Part shown: positions 1 to 9,705 of the stretch, in pieces | How the letters are laid out: each line of letters opens with the position of its first letter | How positions within the stretch are numbered: the first letter of the stretch is position 1 | Source: Microbacterium sp. zg-Y625 | GTDB taxonomy: Bacteria; Actinomycetota; Actinomycetes; Actinomycetales; Microbacteriaceae | Length of the DNA: 64,000 bases | Assembly (NCBI RefSeq): GCF_030246925.1 | Contig: NZ_CP126740.1 | Span: forward strand, 620,001-684,000 | Reading direction: 5' to 3' | The notes under the pieces: generated by a model | Databases searched by the model: none | Told to the model about the DNA's origin: nothing | Seen by the model: the letters and a program-made list of their open reading frames with translations, nothing else | Translations under genes and position numbers: made by a program

Positions 1-828
1 CAGGGCCACCGCGGCCACACCGAAGGTGGCCACCGTGATGAGGTCGATCGCGAAGTCGACCCACGACATCTGGCCGGTCGCGGCGAGCACGAGACTCAGG
101 CCCGCCGTCAGCGCGGCCGCGGCGATGGCGAAGGGCGCCAGCACGGGGATGAAGAAGCTCAGCACGGACAGCACCGAGGTGACGATGCGCAGCACGCTGT
201 GGATGGCCTTGAGGATCTCGGCGTTCTCGGCCACCCAGCCCGAGAAGTTGTCCCACATCCCGTCGTTGAACCCGTCGCCGTCCATCGCGTCGCGCATGCG
301 GGCGGCGGCATCCACGCCGGCGGTGCGCACGCGCTGCACGATCTGGGTGAAGCGCGCCTGCGCGTCGGCGGCGGCGGAGGACTGCGCGCCCTGGCGCTGC
401 GCGAGCAGCATCAGGTGCTGGTTGAGGTCGACGGCGACCATGGGGTCCGTCGTGCGCTGGCGCTCCTCGCGGTAGCGGGAGATCTCCCGGTCGTAGCGCT
501 GCTCCGCATCCGCGGCCTCCGCGTGGGCGCGCACGACGGTCTCGGCCTCGCGCTGAGCGCTTTCGAGGACCGTCGCGAAGGAGCTGAGAGCCTCACCCGC
601 CTCGCGGTAGCGGCCCTCGAGGGACTCCAGCCGCGTCGCCGTCTCGCCGGCGTTCTCGGCCAGCTGGTCCAGCGCCTTGCTCTCGTGGTTGGAGGTGTCG
701 GCGATCGCCGCGCGCAGGCCGGCGACGGCCTCGAGGATCGCGTCGGCGGTCGCGGTGAAGCGACCGGCACGTGACGAGATGGTGCCCGGGTCCCCCGGGA
801 TGGGGCCGATCTGGTCGGGCAGGGACAT
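1..828 (-). CDS. Putative T7SS/ESX-associated helical protein, 3' part cut by window edge
   Basis: The first 276 residues are visible and the frame is still open at the window edge. Residues 1-180 are almost entirely amphipathic helix, rich in Ala, Glu, Arg and Gln, with an opening (MSLPDQIGPIPGDPG) like the signal domain of putative type VII-secreted proteins. Residues 205-252 are hydrophobic, with further hydrophobic stretch to 276. In related actinobacterial proteins this N-terminal part carries a C-terminal effector or toxin domain, which would lie outside the window. The ATG is preceded by GGAGCACT. Neighbour DUF385 gene is divergent. Assignment as a secreted substrate rests on architecture only; a plain coiled-coil membrane protein is the alternative. 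Confidence 0.6.
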   Translation of the reverse strand, partial: MSLPDQIGPIPGDPGTISSRAGRFTATADAILEAVAGLRAAIADTSNHESKALDQLAENAGETATRLESLEGRYREAGEALSSFATVLESAQREAETVVRAHAEAADAEQRYDREISRYREERQRTTDPMVAVDLNQHLMLLAQRQGAQSSAAADAQARFTQIVQRVRTAGVDAAARMRDAMDGDGFNDGMWDNFSGWVAENAEILKAIHSVLRIVTSVLSVLSFFIPVLAPFAIAAAALTAGLSLVLAATGQMSWVDFAIDLITVATFGVAAVAL

Positions 829-911
829 CAGTGCTCCTTCGGGTGGCGTGCGGCTCTCACTCTAGGAGCGAAGACGGCGGGTGGCCGATGGGGCGAACTC
901 CCCATTGACGC

Positions 912-917
912 TAGCGT
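912..917 (+). promoter_or_regulatory. -10 element of a leaderless promoter
   Basis: TAGCGT lies exactly six bases before the ATG at 924, the spacing expected when transcription starts at the start codon. The purine run GAGGGG directly abuts the ATG and is too close to act as a Shine-Dalgarno site. Confidence 0.5.
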
Positions 918-923
918 GAGGGG

Positions 924-1364
924 ATGTCGTTGAATGGTGAGTATCTGCCGAGCACATCGGAGTGGGCGCGCACGCAGGCCGAGCAGTACGAGGCGTCGGA
1001 CGGCCGCGAGGCGAATACCCTGCGGGGGGTCCCCATCATCGTGCTGACCACGGTCGGAGCCAAGAGCGGGGGACTGCGCAAGACCGCGCTGATGCGGGTC
1101 GAGCACGACGGTCGGTACGCGGTGGTGGCATCCAAGGGTGGCGCCCCGGAACCGCCCGCATGGTACTGGAACGTGCGGAAGAACCCGCGGGTGGCGCTGC
1201 AGGACGGGGCCGTGCGGCGTGAGTACCTTGCGCGCGAGCTCGACGGCGACGAATACGCGCAGTGGTGGCGTCGGGCGGCCGCGGTGTGGCCCGACTACGA
1301 CGCCTATCAGGAGAAGACCGACCGGCGCATCGCGGTGTTCGTGCTGGAGCCGGTCGAGGACTGA
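924..1364 (+). CDS. DUF385 / F420H2-dependent (Ddn-like) nitroreductase-family oxidoreductase
   Basis: The 146-residue protein has the signature layout of the deazaflavin-dependent nitroreductase family: a short helical N-terminus, then [19 protein letters not shown], the strand YAVVASKGG and [13 protein letters not shown]. Family members bind coenzyme F420 in a split beta-barrel and reduce quinones or other electrophiles; the substrate cannot be told from sequence. It stands alone between a divergent T7SS-like gene and a convergent purine permease. The start is set by a leaderless-type -10 box. Family assignment is firm and the use of F420 is inferred from the family. Confidence 0.85.
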   Translation: MSLNGEYLPSTSEWARTQAEQYEASDGREANTLRGVPIIVLTTVGAKSGGLRKTALMRVEHDGRYAVVASKGGAPEPPAWYWNVRKNPRVALQDGAVRREYLARELDGDEYAQWWRRAAAVWPDYDAYQEKTDRRIAVFVLEPVED

Positions 1365-1399
1365 GCGGCGCGGCGCGCCGGCTCAGCCCTCGAAACCGG

Positions 1400-2815
1400 T
1401 CAGGCCAGCAGCGCCTCGATGGGGCCGCGGGCGAAGTACACCACGAAGCCGAGGGCGACCACCCACAGCAGCCAGTGCACCTTGCGCGCCCGGCCCGACA
1501 GCGCGTTGACGACGACCCAGCTGACGAAGCCCGCACCGATGCCGTTGGCGATCGAGTAGGTCAGCGGCATGACGGTCGCCGTGAGGAACACCGGCAGCAG
1601 CACGTTGAACTCCGAGAAGTCGATGTGCTTGATCTGGGCGAGCATCATCGCGCCGACGAGCACGAGCGCAGCGGCGGCGATGAAGCCGGGGACGAGGCCG
1701 GTGACGGGCGTCACGAACATCGCGAGCAGGAACAGCACGCCGGTGACCACGTTCGCGAGCCCCGTGCGGGCACCCTCGCCGATGCCGGAGCCCGACTCGA
1801 CGAACACGGTGGCCGACGACGACGAGGTCGCGCCACCCACGACCGCACCGACGCCCTCGACGACGAGCGCGGACTTGATGCGGGGGAAGTCCCCCTTCGC
1901 GTCGGCGAGGTCGGCCTCCTTCGCCAGGCCCGTCATGGTGCCCATGGCGTCGAAGAAGTTGGTGAACACGAGCGTGAACACGAACATCAGCAGCGTGACG
2001 AAGCCCACCTTGGCGAAGTCGAAGCCGAAGTCCACGGCGCCGACGAGGCTGAGGTCGGGCAGGGCGAACAGACCGCCCGAGAGGCCGAAGTCGGCGAGGG
2101 GCGTGAAGATGTTGACGATCGCGGCGAGGATCGTGCCGCCGACGAGGGCGATGAGGATGGCGCCCTTCACCTTCAGCGCGATGAGGATGCCGCCGATGAG
2201 CAGGGTCACCACGAACAGCAGCGTGTCGATCGAGGCGATCGAGCCGGCGGTGCCGAGCTCGAGGGGCGTGCCCTCGCCGACGCGCACGAAGCCGGCGTTC
2301 ACGAAGCCGATGAACGCGATGAAGAGGCCGATGCCGACGGTGATCGCCAGCTTGAGCTGCACCGGGACGGCGTCGAAGATCATCTTGCGCAGCCCGGTCG
2401 CCGCCAGCAGCACGATGATGAGGCCGTTGATGATGGTGAGGGCCATCGCCTCGCCCCACGTCACCTGCCCGACGACCGAGAACGCCAGGAAGGCGTTGAT
2501 GCCCAGCCCCGCGGCGAACGCGAACGGCAGCCGGGTGACGATGCCGAAGAGGATCGTCATGAATCCGGCGGTGAGGGCGGTGCTCGCCGCGACCGCGCCG
2601 GGGGAGAGCACCGTGCCGTCGACGTCGGCCGTCGACAGGATGATCGGGTTGAGGATCACGATGTAGGCCATCGTCACGAAGGTGACGAGACCGCCGCGCA
2701 CCTCCGTGCCGACCGTGGACCCACGTTCGGTGATCGAGAAGAAGCGGTCGAGTGCGCCCGTCGCGATGGCAGGCGTGGAGGCGGGCGGCTTCGCGCCCGG
2801 TCGGGTGGAGGTCAT
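1400..2815 (-). CDS. NCS2-family purine permease (AzgA-like)
   Basis: This 471-residue polytopic membrane protein has about 12 hydrophobic segments. It carries AzgA-type motifs: FFSITERGSTVGTEVRGG at the N-terminus, LPFAFAAGLGINAFLAF, and the ATVFVESGSGIGEGARTGL region that carries the substrate-site residues in this family. The family imports adenine, guanine or hypoxanthine by proton symport. Length is normal. The start is taken at ATG 2815, because a -10 box lies six bases upstream; an earlier in-frame start at 2884 would add 23 residues with no family match. It is close to purN-purH but on the other strand, so a salvage role fits without proving co-regulation. Confidence 0.87.
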   Translation of the reverse strand: MTSTRPGAKPPASTPAIATGALDRFFSITERGSTVGTEVRGGLVTFVTMAYIVILNPIILSTADVDGTVLSPGAVAASTALTAGFMTILFGIVTRLPFAFAAGLGINAFLAFSVVGQVTWGEAMALTIINGLIIVLLAATGLRKMIFDAVPVQLKLAITVGIGLFIAFIGFVNAGFVRVGEGTPLELGTAGSIASIDTLLFVVTLLIGGILIALKVKGAILIALVGGTILAAIVNIFTPLADFGLSGGLFALPDLSLVGAVDFGFDFAKVGFVTLLMFVFTLVFTNFFDAMGTMTGLAKEADLADAKGDFPRIKSALVVEGVGAVVGGATSSSSATVFVESGSGIGEGARTGLANVVTGVLFLLAMFVTPVTGLVPGFIAAAALVLVGAMMLAQIKHIDFSEFNVLLPVFLTATVMPLTYSIANGIGAGFVSWVVVNALSGRARKVHWLLWVVALGFVVYFARGPIEALLA

Positions 2816-2821
2816 ACCCCA

Positions 2822-2827
2822 AATGTA
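2822..2827 (-). promoter_or_regulatory. -10 element of a leaderless promoter for the purine permease
   Basis: On the minus strand TACATT is followed by six bases and the ATG at 2815. This spacing supports the shorter start. Confidence 0.45.
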
Positions 2828-2913
2828 TTGCGATTCGCTGTGAGTTCTGACACGCGTGACGCGCCCGGCGTCCGCGCGGGCCACAGAGCCGCCGCAGGTA
2901 GGGTCGACAGCGC

Positions 2914-4230
2914 ATGAATCGCCTTCTCGTCGCCCTCCTCGCCGCCTTCGACGCCGTCCTCGCCGTCGCCGTCGGTCTCGTCGCCGCGCTCGCGCCGCTG
3001 ACGCTGCTGTGGATCTTCGGCTTCGGAGCCGACGCTTCGTGGGCGGGTCTGTGGCCGGCTGCGGGGCGCATCTGGCAGCTCGGCCATCTCGTGCCGCTGG
3101 CCATCAGCCTGCCGGAGGAGTTCACGGTTCCCCTGGGCATCGACCCGGCCGCGGCGTCGTTCGCCATCTCGCTGGCGCCGCTCGCGCTGACGATGTTCAC
3201 GGCGATCTTCGCCTTCCGTTCCGGTGCGCGCGCCGCCACCGCCGGCGCCTGGGTCGTGGGGGTGCTCTCCGGCGCCGTCGTCGTCGTGGCCGCAGCAGCG
3301 GCGGTGCTCGCCACGACCGGCAACGACATCGCCGGGGTCGAGCCGTGGCAGGCCGTGGTGCTGCCGGCCCTCGTGTATACGGTGCCGGCGCTGGGAGGTG
3401 CGCTGGCGGTCGCCTGGCAGAACGGCGATGACGGTGTCGTCGATGCCGTGCGCGTCGTGCTCGACCGCCGAGGTGGGGCGTGGCCCGACGTCCCGGGTCT
3501 CATCGCCCGAGGGACCGCGATCGTGCTGACCGCCCTCATCGGTGCCGGCGCCCTGCTGCTGGCCGTCGCCGTGCTGCTGCGGGGGTCGCAGATCATCGCC
3601 CTCTTCCAGTCCGCGCAGGTCGACGCCCTCGGCGCCTCGGTGTTCACCGTGGGCCACCTGGCCTATCTCCCGACCTTCGTGGTGTGGGCGATCGCCTTCA
3701 TCGCGGGACCGGGCTTCGCGGTCGGTGTCGACACCGTCGTGTCGCCGGTGGGCACCCAGGTGGGGCTTCTCCCCGGCATCCCGGTGCTCGGCGCGCTTCC
3801 CGAGTCCTCTTCGCCGTGGCTGCTGCTGCTGGCGCTGCTGCCGGTGGGTGCCGGTGCGCTGGCCGGGTGGGTGGCCCGGTCGCAGCTCGTGCGCGACCGT
3901 GCCGGCGCCGCGGGGCCGGAGCCGATGGGGGCGCGCATCGTCGTGACGCTCGGCATCGCCGTGCTCGCCGGAGCGGGAGCGGCGCTCCTCGCCGCGGTCG
4001 CCTCGGGCTCCATCGGCCCGGGGACCCTCGCCTCGGTGGGGCCGGCACCCGGCCCGCTCGCCCTCACCGTCGGGATCGAGTCCGCGATCGGGGCGGCCAT
4101 CCTGCTGCTCTCGCCGCGCGGTCGCGGGGAGCCGGATGCCGCCGAGCCGGCTGCGGCCGCCACTGCGGACGTCGCCACGGCGGGCACGGAGGGCGCGGCC
4201 GAGGTCGCACCGCGCCCGCCGGTAGACTGA
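2914..4230 (+). CDS. PerM-like integral membrane protein (DUF6350 type)
   Basis: This 438-residue protein has about eight or nine hydrophobic segments with Ala/Val/Leu-rich composition and a polar Ala/Glu-rich tail. In mycobacteria the PerM membrane protein, linked to cell division under stress, is encoded directly before purN and purH, and the order is the same here. That synteny is the main reason for the name; no catalytic motif is visible. The -10-like TAGGGT lies nine bases before the ATG, so the 5' leader is very short. The gene ends five bases before purN, and its last codons overlap the purN promoter. Confidence 0.7.
   Translation: MNRLLVALLAAFDAVLAVAVGLVAALAPLTLLWIFGFGADASWAGLWPAAGRIWQLGHLVPLAISLPEEFTVPLGIDPAAASFAISLAPLALTMFTAIFAFRSGARAATAGAWVVGVLSGAVVVVAAAAAVLATTGNDIAGVEPWQAVVLPALVYTVPALGGALAVAWQNGDDGVVDAVRVVLDRRGGAWPDVPGLIARGTAIVLTALIGAGALLLAVAVLLRGSQIIALFQSAQVDALGASVFTVGHLAYLPTFVVWAIAFIAGPGFAVGVDTVVSPVGTQVGLLPGIPVLGALPESSSPWLLLLALLPVGAGALAGWVARSQLVRDRAGAAGPEPMGARIVVTLGIAVLAGAGAALLAAVASGSIGPGTLASVGPAPGPLALTVGIESAIGAAILLLSPRGRGEPDAAEPAAAATADVATAGTEGAAEVAPRPPVD
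4223..4228 (+). promoter_or_regulatory. -10 element of a leaderless purN promoter inside the upstream gene
   Basis: TAGACT, six bases, then GTG 4235. The hexamer overlaps the final codons of the PerM-like gene, so purN probably has its own start of transcription as well as any read-through. Confidence 0.5.
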
Positions 4231-4234
4231 CCGC

Positions 4235-4828
4235 GTGCTCACGGTCGCCGTCCTCATCTCGGGTGCCGGATCGAACCTCCGGGCCCTCCTCGAAGCCGCG
4301 AACGATCCCGCCTTCCCGGCCCGGGTGGTCGTCGTCGGCGCCGACCGGGACGCCTCCGGCCTCGCGCACGCCGAGGAGTTCGGCATCCCGAGCTTCGTCG
4401 TCCCCTGGCGAGGCGCCGCCGAGCGCGATGCGTGGGGAGCCGAGCTGCAGGAGCAGCTGCAGGTCTGGCAGCCGGACCTCGTCGTGCTGAGCGGCCTGAT
4501 GAAGCTGCTGCCCGCCGCCGTCGTCGAAGCCTGGTCGCCGCGCATCATCAACACCCACCCGGCCTACCTCCCCGAGTTCCCCGGCGCGCACGGCGTGCGC
4601 GACGCCCTCGCTGCCGGCGCCACCCGCACCGGGGCGAGCGTCATCGTCGTCGACAACGGTGTCGACTCCGGCCCGGTCCTCGCGCAGGAGCGCGTGCCGG
4701 TGCTGCCCGGAGACGACGAGCACACCCTGCATGAGCGCATCAAGCCCGTCGAGCGGCGCCTGCTGATCGACGTCGTCCGCCGTATCGCCGTCGGTGAGCT
4801 GGATCTCACCGCGGCATCCGCACACTGA
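4235..4828 (+). CDS. purN: Phosphoribosylglycinamide formyltransferase (GART)
   Basis: PurN transfers a formyl group from 10-formyl-THF to GAR, the third step of de novo purine synthesis, in the cytoplasm. The 197-residue protein opens with the nucleotide-site segment [14 protein letters not shown]. It carries the catalytic N-x-H of [10 protein letters not shown] and the catalytic Asp of [12 protein letters not shown]. Length is normal. The GTG start is supported by a leaderless -10 box. It is followed 16 bp later by purH, which uses the same 10-formyl-THF donor. Confidence 0.95.
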   Translation: MLTVAVLISGAGSNLRALLEAANDPAFPARVVVVGADRDASGLAHAEEFGIPSFVVPWRGAAERDAWGAELQEQLQVWQPDLVVLSGLMKLLPAAVVEAWSPRIINTHPAYLPEFPGAHGVRDALAAGATRTGASVIVVDNGVDSGPVLAQERVPVLPGDDEHTLHERIKPVERRLLIDVVRRIAVGELDLTAASAH

Positions 4829-4844
4829 CCCGGAGGAGTTCTCC

Positions 4845-6449
4845 ATGGCCGGCCCGAGCCACGACCCGTCCCTGTACCGTCCCCGCGACATCGTCCCGGT
4901 GCGCCGGGCCCTCGTCTCGGTGAGCGACAAGACCGACCTGCTGGTGCTCGCCCGCGCCCTGGCGGATGCGGGCGTCGAGATCGTCTCGACCGGCTCGACG
5001 GCGGCCACCGTCCGCGACGCCGGCTTCGCCGTGACCGACGTGGCAGCGGTCACGGGATTCCCGGAATCGCTGGGCGGCCGTGTGAAGACCCTGCACCCGG
5101 GCGTGCACGCGGGTCTTCTGGCGGACCTGCGCCTCGAGGACCACGAGCGGCAGCTCGCCGATCTCGGCATCGCGCCCTTCGAGCTCGTCGTGGTGAACCT
5201 CTACCCGTTCGTCGAGACGGTGGCCTCCGGTGCGTCGTCCGAGGACGTCGTCGAGCAGATCGACATCGGGGGACCGGCGATGGTGCGGGCGAGCGCCAAG
5301 AACTTCGCCAACGTCGCCGTCGTCGTCTCTCCGGAGTCCTACCCGGCCGTCATCGAGGCGATCGCCGCCGGCGGCACCTCGCTCGTGCAGCGCCGGGAGC
5401 TCGCGGCCCGCGCGTTCTCGCACACGGCCGCCTACGACACCGCGGTGTCGACGTGGTTCGCGGAGCAGACCCTCGCCGAGGGCGACCTGCCCGCGCACCT
5501 GACCATCAAGGCCGAGCGCCTGTCGACCCTCCGTTACGGAGAGAACTCGCACCAGCGCGCCGCCATCTACACGACGACCGGCGGACACGGCATCGCCCAG
5601 GCCACGCAGCTGCAGGGCAAGGAGATGTCGTACAACAACTACGTCGACTCGGATGCCGCCCTGCGCGCGGCCTTCGACCTCATCAAGCCGGCCGTCGCGA
5701 TCATCAAGCACGCCAACCCGTGCGGCATCGCCGTGGCCGCCCCGCAGGCGCTGGACCCCATCGCGTCGGCGCACCTGCGCGCACACGAGTGCGACCCGGT
5801 GTCGGCCTTCGGCGGCGTCATCGCCGCGAACCGCACGGTGACGCTGAAGATGGCCGAGAACCTGCGCGACATCTTCACCGAGGTGATCGTCGCGCCGGAC
5901 TTCGAGCCCGAGGCGCTGGAGGTGTTCCGACTCAAGAAGAACCTGCGCGTGCTGAAGCTCCCCGCCGACTGGCGTCAGGAGCCGATGGACGTGCGCCTGG
6001 TGTCGGGTGGCCTGCTGCTGCAGGACGCCGACCGCTTCCCCGACAAGATCGAGTCGCTCGTGGACGGCTGGGAGCTCGTGACCGGCGAGCGTCCCGCCGA
6101 CGAGGACCTGATGAACCTGTCGTTCGCGTGGAAGACGTGCCGTGCGGTGAAGTCCAACGCCATCGTGCTGGCGAAGGCCTCGGCCACTGTCGGCATCGGC
6201 ATGGGGCAGGTCAACCGCGTCGACTCGTGCCGACTCGCGGTGGAGCGGGCCGGAGACCGTGCGGCCGGGTCGGTCGCGGCATCCGATGCGTTCTTCCCCT
6301 TCGCGGACGGCGTGCAGGTGCTGCTGGATGCCGGCGTGCGCACGATCATCCAGCCCGGCGGGTCGGTGCGTGACGCGGAGGTCATCGACGCGGTGCGCGC
6401 CGCCGGCGCCACGATGTACTTCACCGGGGAGCGTCACTTCTTCCACTGA
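4845..6449 (+). CDS. purH: Bifunctional AICAR transformylase / IMP cyclohydrolase
   Basis: PurH catalyses the last two steps of IMP synthesis. The 534-residue protein has an N-terminal MGS-like cyclohydrolase domain (residues ~15-150, with STGSTAATV and [14 protein letters not shown]) and a C-terminal AICARFT domain with the catalytic Lys-His pair in [11 protein letters not shown]. The start at ATG 4845 is chosen because GGAGGAG lies eight bases upstream; an upstream in-frame ATG at 4794 lies inside purN. The C-terminus GERHFFH is typical. The stop is followed at once by the first cluster of the 14-mer repeat. Confidence 0.96.
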   Translation: MAGPSHDPSLYRPRDIVPVRRALVSVSDKTDLLVLARALADAGVEIVSTGSTAATVRDAGFAVTDVAAVTGFPESLGGRVKTLHPGVHAGLLADLRLEDHERQLADLGIAPFELVVVNLYPFVETVASGASSEDVVEQIDIGGPAMVRASAKNFANVAVVVSPESYPAVIEAIAAGGTSLVQRRELAARAFSHTAAYDTAVSTWFAEQTLAEGDLPAHLTIKAERLSTLRYGENSHQRAAIYTTTGGHGIAQATQLQGKEMSYNNYVDSDAALRAAFDLIKPAVAIIKHANPCGIAVAAPQALDPIASAHLRAHECDPVSAFGGVIAANRTVTLKMAENLRDIFTEVIVAPDFEPEALEVFRLKKNLRVLKLPADWRQEPMDVRLVSGGLLLQDADRFPDKIESLVDGWELVTGERPADEDLMNLSFAWKTCRAVKSNAIVLAKASATVGIGMGQVNRVDSCRLAVERAGDRAAGSVAASDAFFPFADGVQVLLDAGVRTIIQPGGSVRDAEVIDAVRAAGATMYFTGERHFFH

Positions 6450-6451
6450 CC

Positions 6452-6491
6452 CCGAGTGAGTATTCGTGGTGCCGAGTGAGTATTCGTCGTG
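6452..6491 (+). repeat. 14-mer repeat cluster A: two direct copies, 20-bp period
   Basis: CGAGTGAGTATTCG occurs at 6453-6466 and 6473-6486 inside two nearly identical 20-bp units (CCGAGTGAGTATTCGTsGTG). The cluster fills most of the 51-bp gap between the convergent ends of purH and the oxidoreductase. Both copies point the same way, so it cannot fold as a simple terminator hairpin. Clusters B (7977) and C (26115) use the same core. Confidence 0.9.
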
Positions 6492-6500
6492 CCGGTCTGG

Positions 6501-7928
6501 TCAGGGCGTGGGTCGCCCGTAGGCCTCGAGCCAGCGGAGCCACACCTCGCTGACCGTCGGGTACGCGGGCACCGCGTGCCAGAGCCGCTCCAGCGGCACC
6601 TCGCCGACCACGGCGATGGTCGCGGCGTGCAGCAGCTCGGCGACATCGGGGCCGACGAACGTCGCGCCGACCAGGACCCCGCGGTCCTCGTCGACGACGG
6701 CGCGCGCCCGGCCCCGGTAGTCGTCGGCGTACACAGAGGCGCCTGCGACGGATGCCAGGTCGTAGTCGAGCACGCGGGTGCGCAGCCCGGCGTCGGCCGC
6801 GGCCTTCGCCGTGAGGCCGATCGACGCCACCTCGGGATCGGTGAAGGTGACCTGCGGCACGGCGGCGTGATCCGCGGTGGCCACGTGCGCGCCCCACGGC
6901 CGGTCCTGCACGCCGCGACCGCGGGCTCGGGCGGCGATCACGTCCCCGGCGGCGCGCGCCTGGTACTTGCCCTGGTGGGTCAGCAGCGACCGGCCGTTGA
7001 CGTCGCCTACGGCGTAGAGCCAGTCGGTGCCGCGCACGAGCATCGTGTCGTCGACGTCGAGCCACTCGCCGGGCGCGAGTCCCACCGCATCGACGCCCAG
7101 GTCGGCGGTGCGGGGCGTGCGCCCGGTGGCCACGAGCACCTCGGCCGCGGCGATCCGCGACCCGTCGGACAGGTGGAGCACGGCATCCGCACCCCGCTCC
7201 CGCTCGGCCCGAACAACCTCCACGCCGGTGCGGATGTCAACGCCCGCGTCGGCGAGCGAGGCGGCGACAAGGTCGGCGGCGAACGGCTCCATCGACCCGA
7301 GCAGGCGCGAGCGCACGATGAGGGTGACCGTGGCGCCGAAAGCGGCGTACGCGGTCGCCATCTCGGCGGCGACGACTCCGCCGCCGATGATCGCCAGAGA
7401 ATCCGGGACGGCTTCGGCGCTCGTGGCATCCCTGCTCGTCCACGGCTGGACGTCGGCGAGCCCGGGGACGTCGGGAAGGAGCGCGGCGGACCCGGTCGCG
7501 ATCACGATCGCGTGCCGGGCGACGAGCGCGGTGCGGGTGCCGTCGGCGGAGGTGATCTCGAGACGGCGGATGCCGGTGAGGCGGGCGTGACCGCGCACCA
7601 GCTCGATGCCGGCGCCGTCGAGCCACTGCACCTGTCCCTCGTCCGACCAGTCGTGGGTGATGCCATCGCGTCGGCGGAGCACGGCGGCGACGTCGAGGTC
7701 GCCGGTCACCGCTTCGCGCGCCCCGGCGACGTCGCGTGCCGCGCGCAGGGCGGACGGCGCGCGCAGCAGCGCCTTGGACGGCATGCACGCCCAGTACGAG
7801 CACTCGCCGCCGACGAGCTCCTCTTCGACGATGACCGTGGTCATCCCGCCCTGGACCGCGCGATCGGCGACGTTCTCCCCGACAGCACCCGCTCCGATGA
7901 CCACGACGTCGTACTCGCGTTCGCTCAT
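6501..7928 (-). CDS. Pyridine nucleotide-disulfide oxidoreductase family flavoprotein
   Basis: The 475-residue protein has an FAD Rossmann motif (VVVIGAGAVGENVA), a redox-active disulfide motif GGECSYWACMPSK (CxxxxC), a second nucleotide fold (LAIIGGGVVAAEMA), an FAD-contacting YAVGDVNG, and the C-terminal dimerisation domain with HAVPAYPTVSE carrying the catalytic His-Glu region. It is therefore of the lipoamide dehydrogenase / mercuric reductase superfamily. No lipoyl enzyme genes or mer genes are nearby, so the substrate is unknown; the CSYWAC variant of CLNVGC marks a distinct subfamily. It is a single gene, divergent from ada-alkA and convergent with purH. Confidence 0.85.
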   Translation of the reverse strand: MSEREYDVVVIGAGAVGENVADRAVQGGMTTVIVEEELVGGECSYWACMPSKALLRAPSALRAARDVAGAREAVTGDLDVAAVLRRRDGITHDWSDEGQVQWLDGAGIELVRGHARLTGIRRLEITSADGTRTALVARHAIVIATGSAALLPDVPGLADVQPWTSRDATSAEAVPDSLAIIGGGVVAAEMATAYAAFGATVTLIVRSRLLGSMEPFAADLVAASLADAGVDIRTGVEVVRAERERGADAVLHLSDGSRIAAAEVLVATGRTPRTADLGVDAVGLAPGEWLDVDDTMLVRGTDWLYAVGDVNGRSLLTHQGKYQARAAGDVIAARARGRGVQDRPWGAHVATADHAAVPQVTFTDPEVASIGLTAKAAADAGLRTRVLDYDLASVAGASVYADDYRGRARAVVDEDRGVLVGATFVGPDVAELLHAATIAVVGEVPLERLWHAVPAYPTVSEVWLRWLEAYGRPTP

Positions 7929-7934
7929 GCCCGC

Positions 7935-7940
7935 ACGCTA
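7935..7940 (-). promoter_or_regulatory. -10 element of a leaderless oxidoreductase promoter
   Basis: Minus-strand TAGCGT sits six bases before the ATG at 7928. Cluster B begins about 37 bp further upstream, just behind where a -35 element would lie. Confidence 0.5.
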
Positions 7941-7976
7941 GCGCCCCGCGTCTCTCATCGCACCGCTCACCGCTCG

Positions 7977-8067
7977 CGAGTGAGTATTCGCGCTCGCGAG
8001 TGAGCATTCGCGCCGAATACTCACTCGGCGCCTCCAATACTCACTCGGCGCGCCGAATACTCACTCG
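7977..8067. repeat. 14-mer repeat cluster B: two forward and three inverted copies
   Basis: Forward copies start at 7977 and 7997 (the latter with one change, GAGC for GAGT). Inverted copies are at 8014-8027, 8034-8047 (one change) and 8054-8067. All spacings within an orientation are exactly 20 bp. The forward and inverted blocks face each other and could form an imperfect hairpin. Unlike A and C, this cluster lies between divergent genes, in the promoter region of the oxidoreductase and ada-alkA. Confidence 0.92.
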
Positions 8068-8118
8068 GCGACCGACGGTGGTGTCCGATTTCCGCGAGTG
8101 GGCGGGGCGCGGGGGTGG

Positions 8119-8124
8119 CAGGCT
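8119..8124 (+). promoter_or_regulatory. Possible -10 element for ada-alkA
   Basis: CAGGCT, then six bases, then ATG 8131. The spacing matches the leaderless promoters in this window, but the hexamer is weaker, as expected for a gene that may be activated by its own product. Confidence 0.35.
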
Positions 8125-8130
8125 GGGAGC

Positions 8131-9705
8131 ATGCCCGGATTCGACGAGCGGTACAGCGCCATCCACGCGCGCGACGCGCGCTTCGACGGCCAGTTCGTCA
8201 CCGCGGTGCGCACGACCGGCATCTACTGCCGCCCCAGCTGCCCGGCACGCACGCCCAAGCCCGGAAACGTCGAGTTCTTCGACACCAGCGCCGCCGCCCA
8301 CGAGGCGGGCTACCGGGCCTGCAAGCGGTGCCTGCCCGAGGCCGCACCGGGGTCCCCGGCGTGGGACCTGCGTGGCGACACCGCAGGCCGCGCCATGCGC
8401 CTCATCGCCGACGGCGTCGTCGAGCGCGAGGGCGTACCGGGCCTCGCCGCACGCCTCGGATACTCCAGCCGGCACCTCTCGCGCCTGCTCACCGCCGAAC
8501 TCGGCGCCGGCCCGCTGGCGCTCGCCCGCGCGCACCGCGCGCACACCGCCCGCATGCTGCTCGTCGGCACCGACCTGCCGATCTCGGACGTCGCCTTCTC
8601 GGCGGGCTTCGCCAGCGTCCGGCAGTTCAACGACACCGTGCGCGAGGTCTTCGGGATGCCGCCGCAGCAGCTGCGCGCCCGCCGCCCCGCCACTCGCCCC
8701 GGCACCCGCCCCGGCACCCGCCCCGACCCCGACGCCGGCGCCATCGACCTCGTCCTCCCCGTGCGCCCGCCGTTCGACGTCGACGGGCTCTTCGCCTGGA
8801 TGTCCGCCCGCGCCATCGCCGGCGTCGAGACGGCGACGGCGACGTCGTTCGCGCGCACCATCGCGCTCCCGGGCGGACCGGCCTGGTTCCGGCTGCGCGC
8901 GGCGGGCCCCGACCGCGTGCGCCTCGACGCCCGACTCACCCGGTTGGGGGACCTGACGGCGCTGGTCGCGCGGGCGCGGCGGTTGTTCGATCTGGATGCC
9001 GACCCCGTCGCCGTCGACGAGGCGCTCGGGCACCACCCCGAGCTGCGCGCCTCGCTCGCCGCGACGCCGGGCATGCGGGTGCCCGGCGCCGCCGACCCCC
9101 ACGAGATGCTCATCCGCGCGATGGTCGGGCAGCAGATCTCGGTGGCGGCCGCCCGCACCGCGCTCGTGCGATTGACCGACGCGCTGGGGGAGCGGGTCCC
9201 CGCCCACGAGGGGACCGACCGGCTGTTCCCGACGATGGCGGCCATCGCCGAGCACGGCGCCGACGTGCTGCGCGGGCCGGCCGCCCGCATCCGCGCCCTG
9301 ACCGGTGCGGCAGGACTGATGGCGTCGGGCGAGCTGACCCTGTCGCCCGGCGATGACGCCGCCGACCAGCGCGCACGCCTCCTGGCTCTCCCCGGGGTCG
9401 GGCCGTGGACGGCCGACTACGTCCGCATGCGCGTGACCGGCGACCCCGACGTGCTGCTTCCCGGCGATGTCGCGGCTCGCACGGGCGCCGCGGCCCTCGG
9501 CATCCCCGCCGACCCGGTGGGTCTCGTCGCATGGTCCGCGCGCGCCGCGCCCTGGCGCACGTACCTGACCGCCCACCTCTGGCGCGCCGCCCTGCGACCG
9601 CCCGCCGGGCCGCCCGCCGGGCCGCCCGCCGCGCAGAGCGCCGCGCAGAGCGCCCCCGCACCCGCACCCGCCCCCGCCCTCGCCTCCGAAGGAGTCACCG
9701 CATGA
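8131..9705 (+). CDS. Ada-AlkA fusion: methylphosphotriester-sensing activator and 3-methyladenine DNA glycosylase II
   Basis: The 524-residue protein joins three parts. The Ada zinc domain has Cys33, Cys37, Cys64 and Cys67 (CRPSC, CKRC). An AraC-type HTH follows at ~85-185 ([31 protein letters not shown]). Then comes an AlkA module at ~205-495 with the helix-hairpin-helix [14 protein letters not shown] and a catalytic Asp near residue 446 (LPGDVAAR). The family senses DNA methylphosphotriesters, activates the adaptive response and excises alkylated purines. The methyltransferase domain of E. coli Ada is missing and is supplied by the next gene, whose ATG overlaps the stop by four bases. The tail of ~30 residues is low-complexity Pro/Ala. 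ATG 8131 is chosen because the Ada domain begins directly there. Confidence 0.92.
   Translation: MPGFDERYSAIHARDARFDGQFVTAVRTTGIYCRPSCPARTPKPGNVEFFDTSAAAHEAGYRACKRCLPEAAPGSPAWDLRGDTAGRAMRLIADGVVEREGVPGLAARLGYSSRHLSRLLTAELGAGPLALARAHRAHTARMLLVGTDLPISDVAFSAGFASVRQFNDTVREVFGMPPQQLRARRPATRPGTRPGTRPDPDAGAIDLVLPVRPPFDVDGLFAWMSARAIAGVETATATSFARTIALPGGPAWFRLRAAGPDRVRLDARLTRLGDLTALVARARRLFDLDADPVAVDEALGHHPELRASLAATPGMRVPGAADPHEMLIRAMVGQQISVAAARTALVRLTDALGERVPAHEGTDRLFPTMAAIAEHGADVLRGPAARIRALTGAAGLMASGELTLSPGDDAADQRARLLALPGVGPWTADYVRMRVTGDPDVLLPGDVAARTGAAALGIPADPVGLVAWSARAAPWRTYLTAHLWRAALRPPAGPPAGPPAAQSAAQSAPAPAPAPALASEGVTA

Noticed and set aside
1262..2917. Long open frame antisense to the purine permease
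   Set aside because: It is extremely rich in Asp, Glu, Arg and His with no family motif, as expected for the shadow of a high-GC gene. The permease on the other strand has clear motifs and promoter.
6452..6491. Cluster A as a rho-independent terminator for purH
   Set aside because: Both copies are in the same orientation, there is no stable stem and no T-run, so hairpin termination is not supported.
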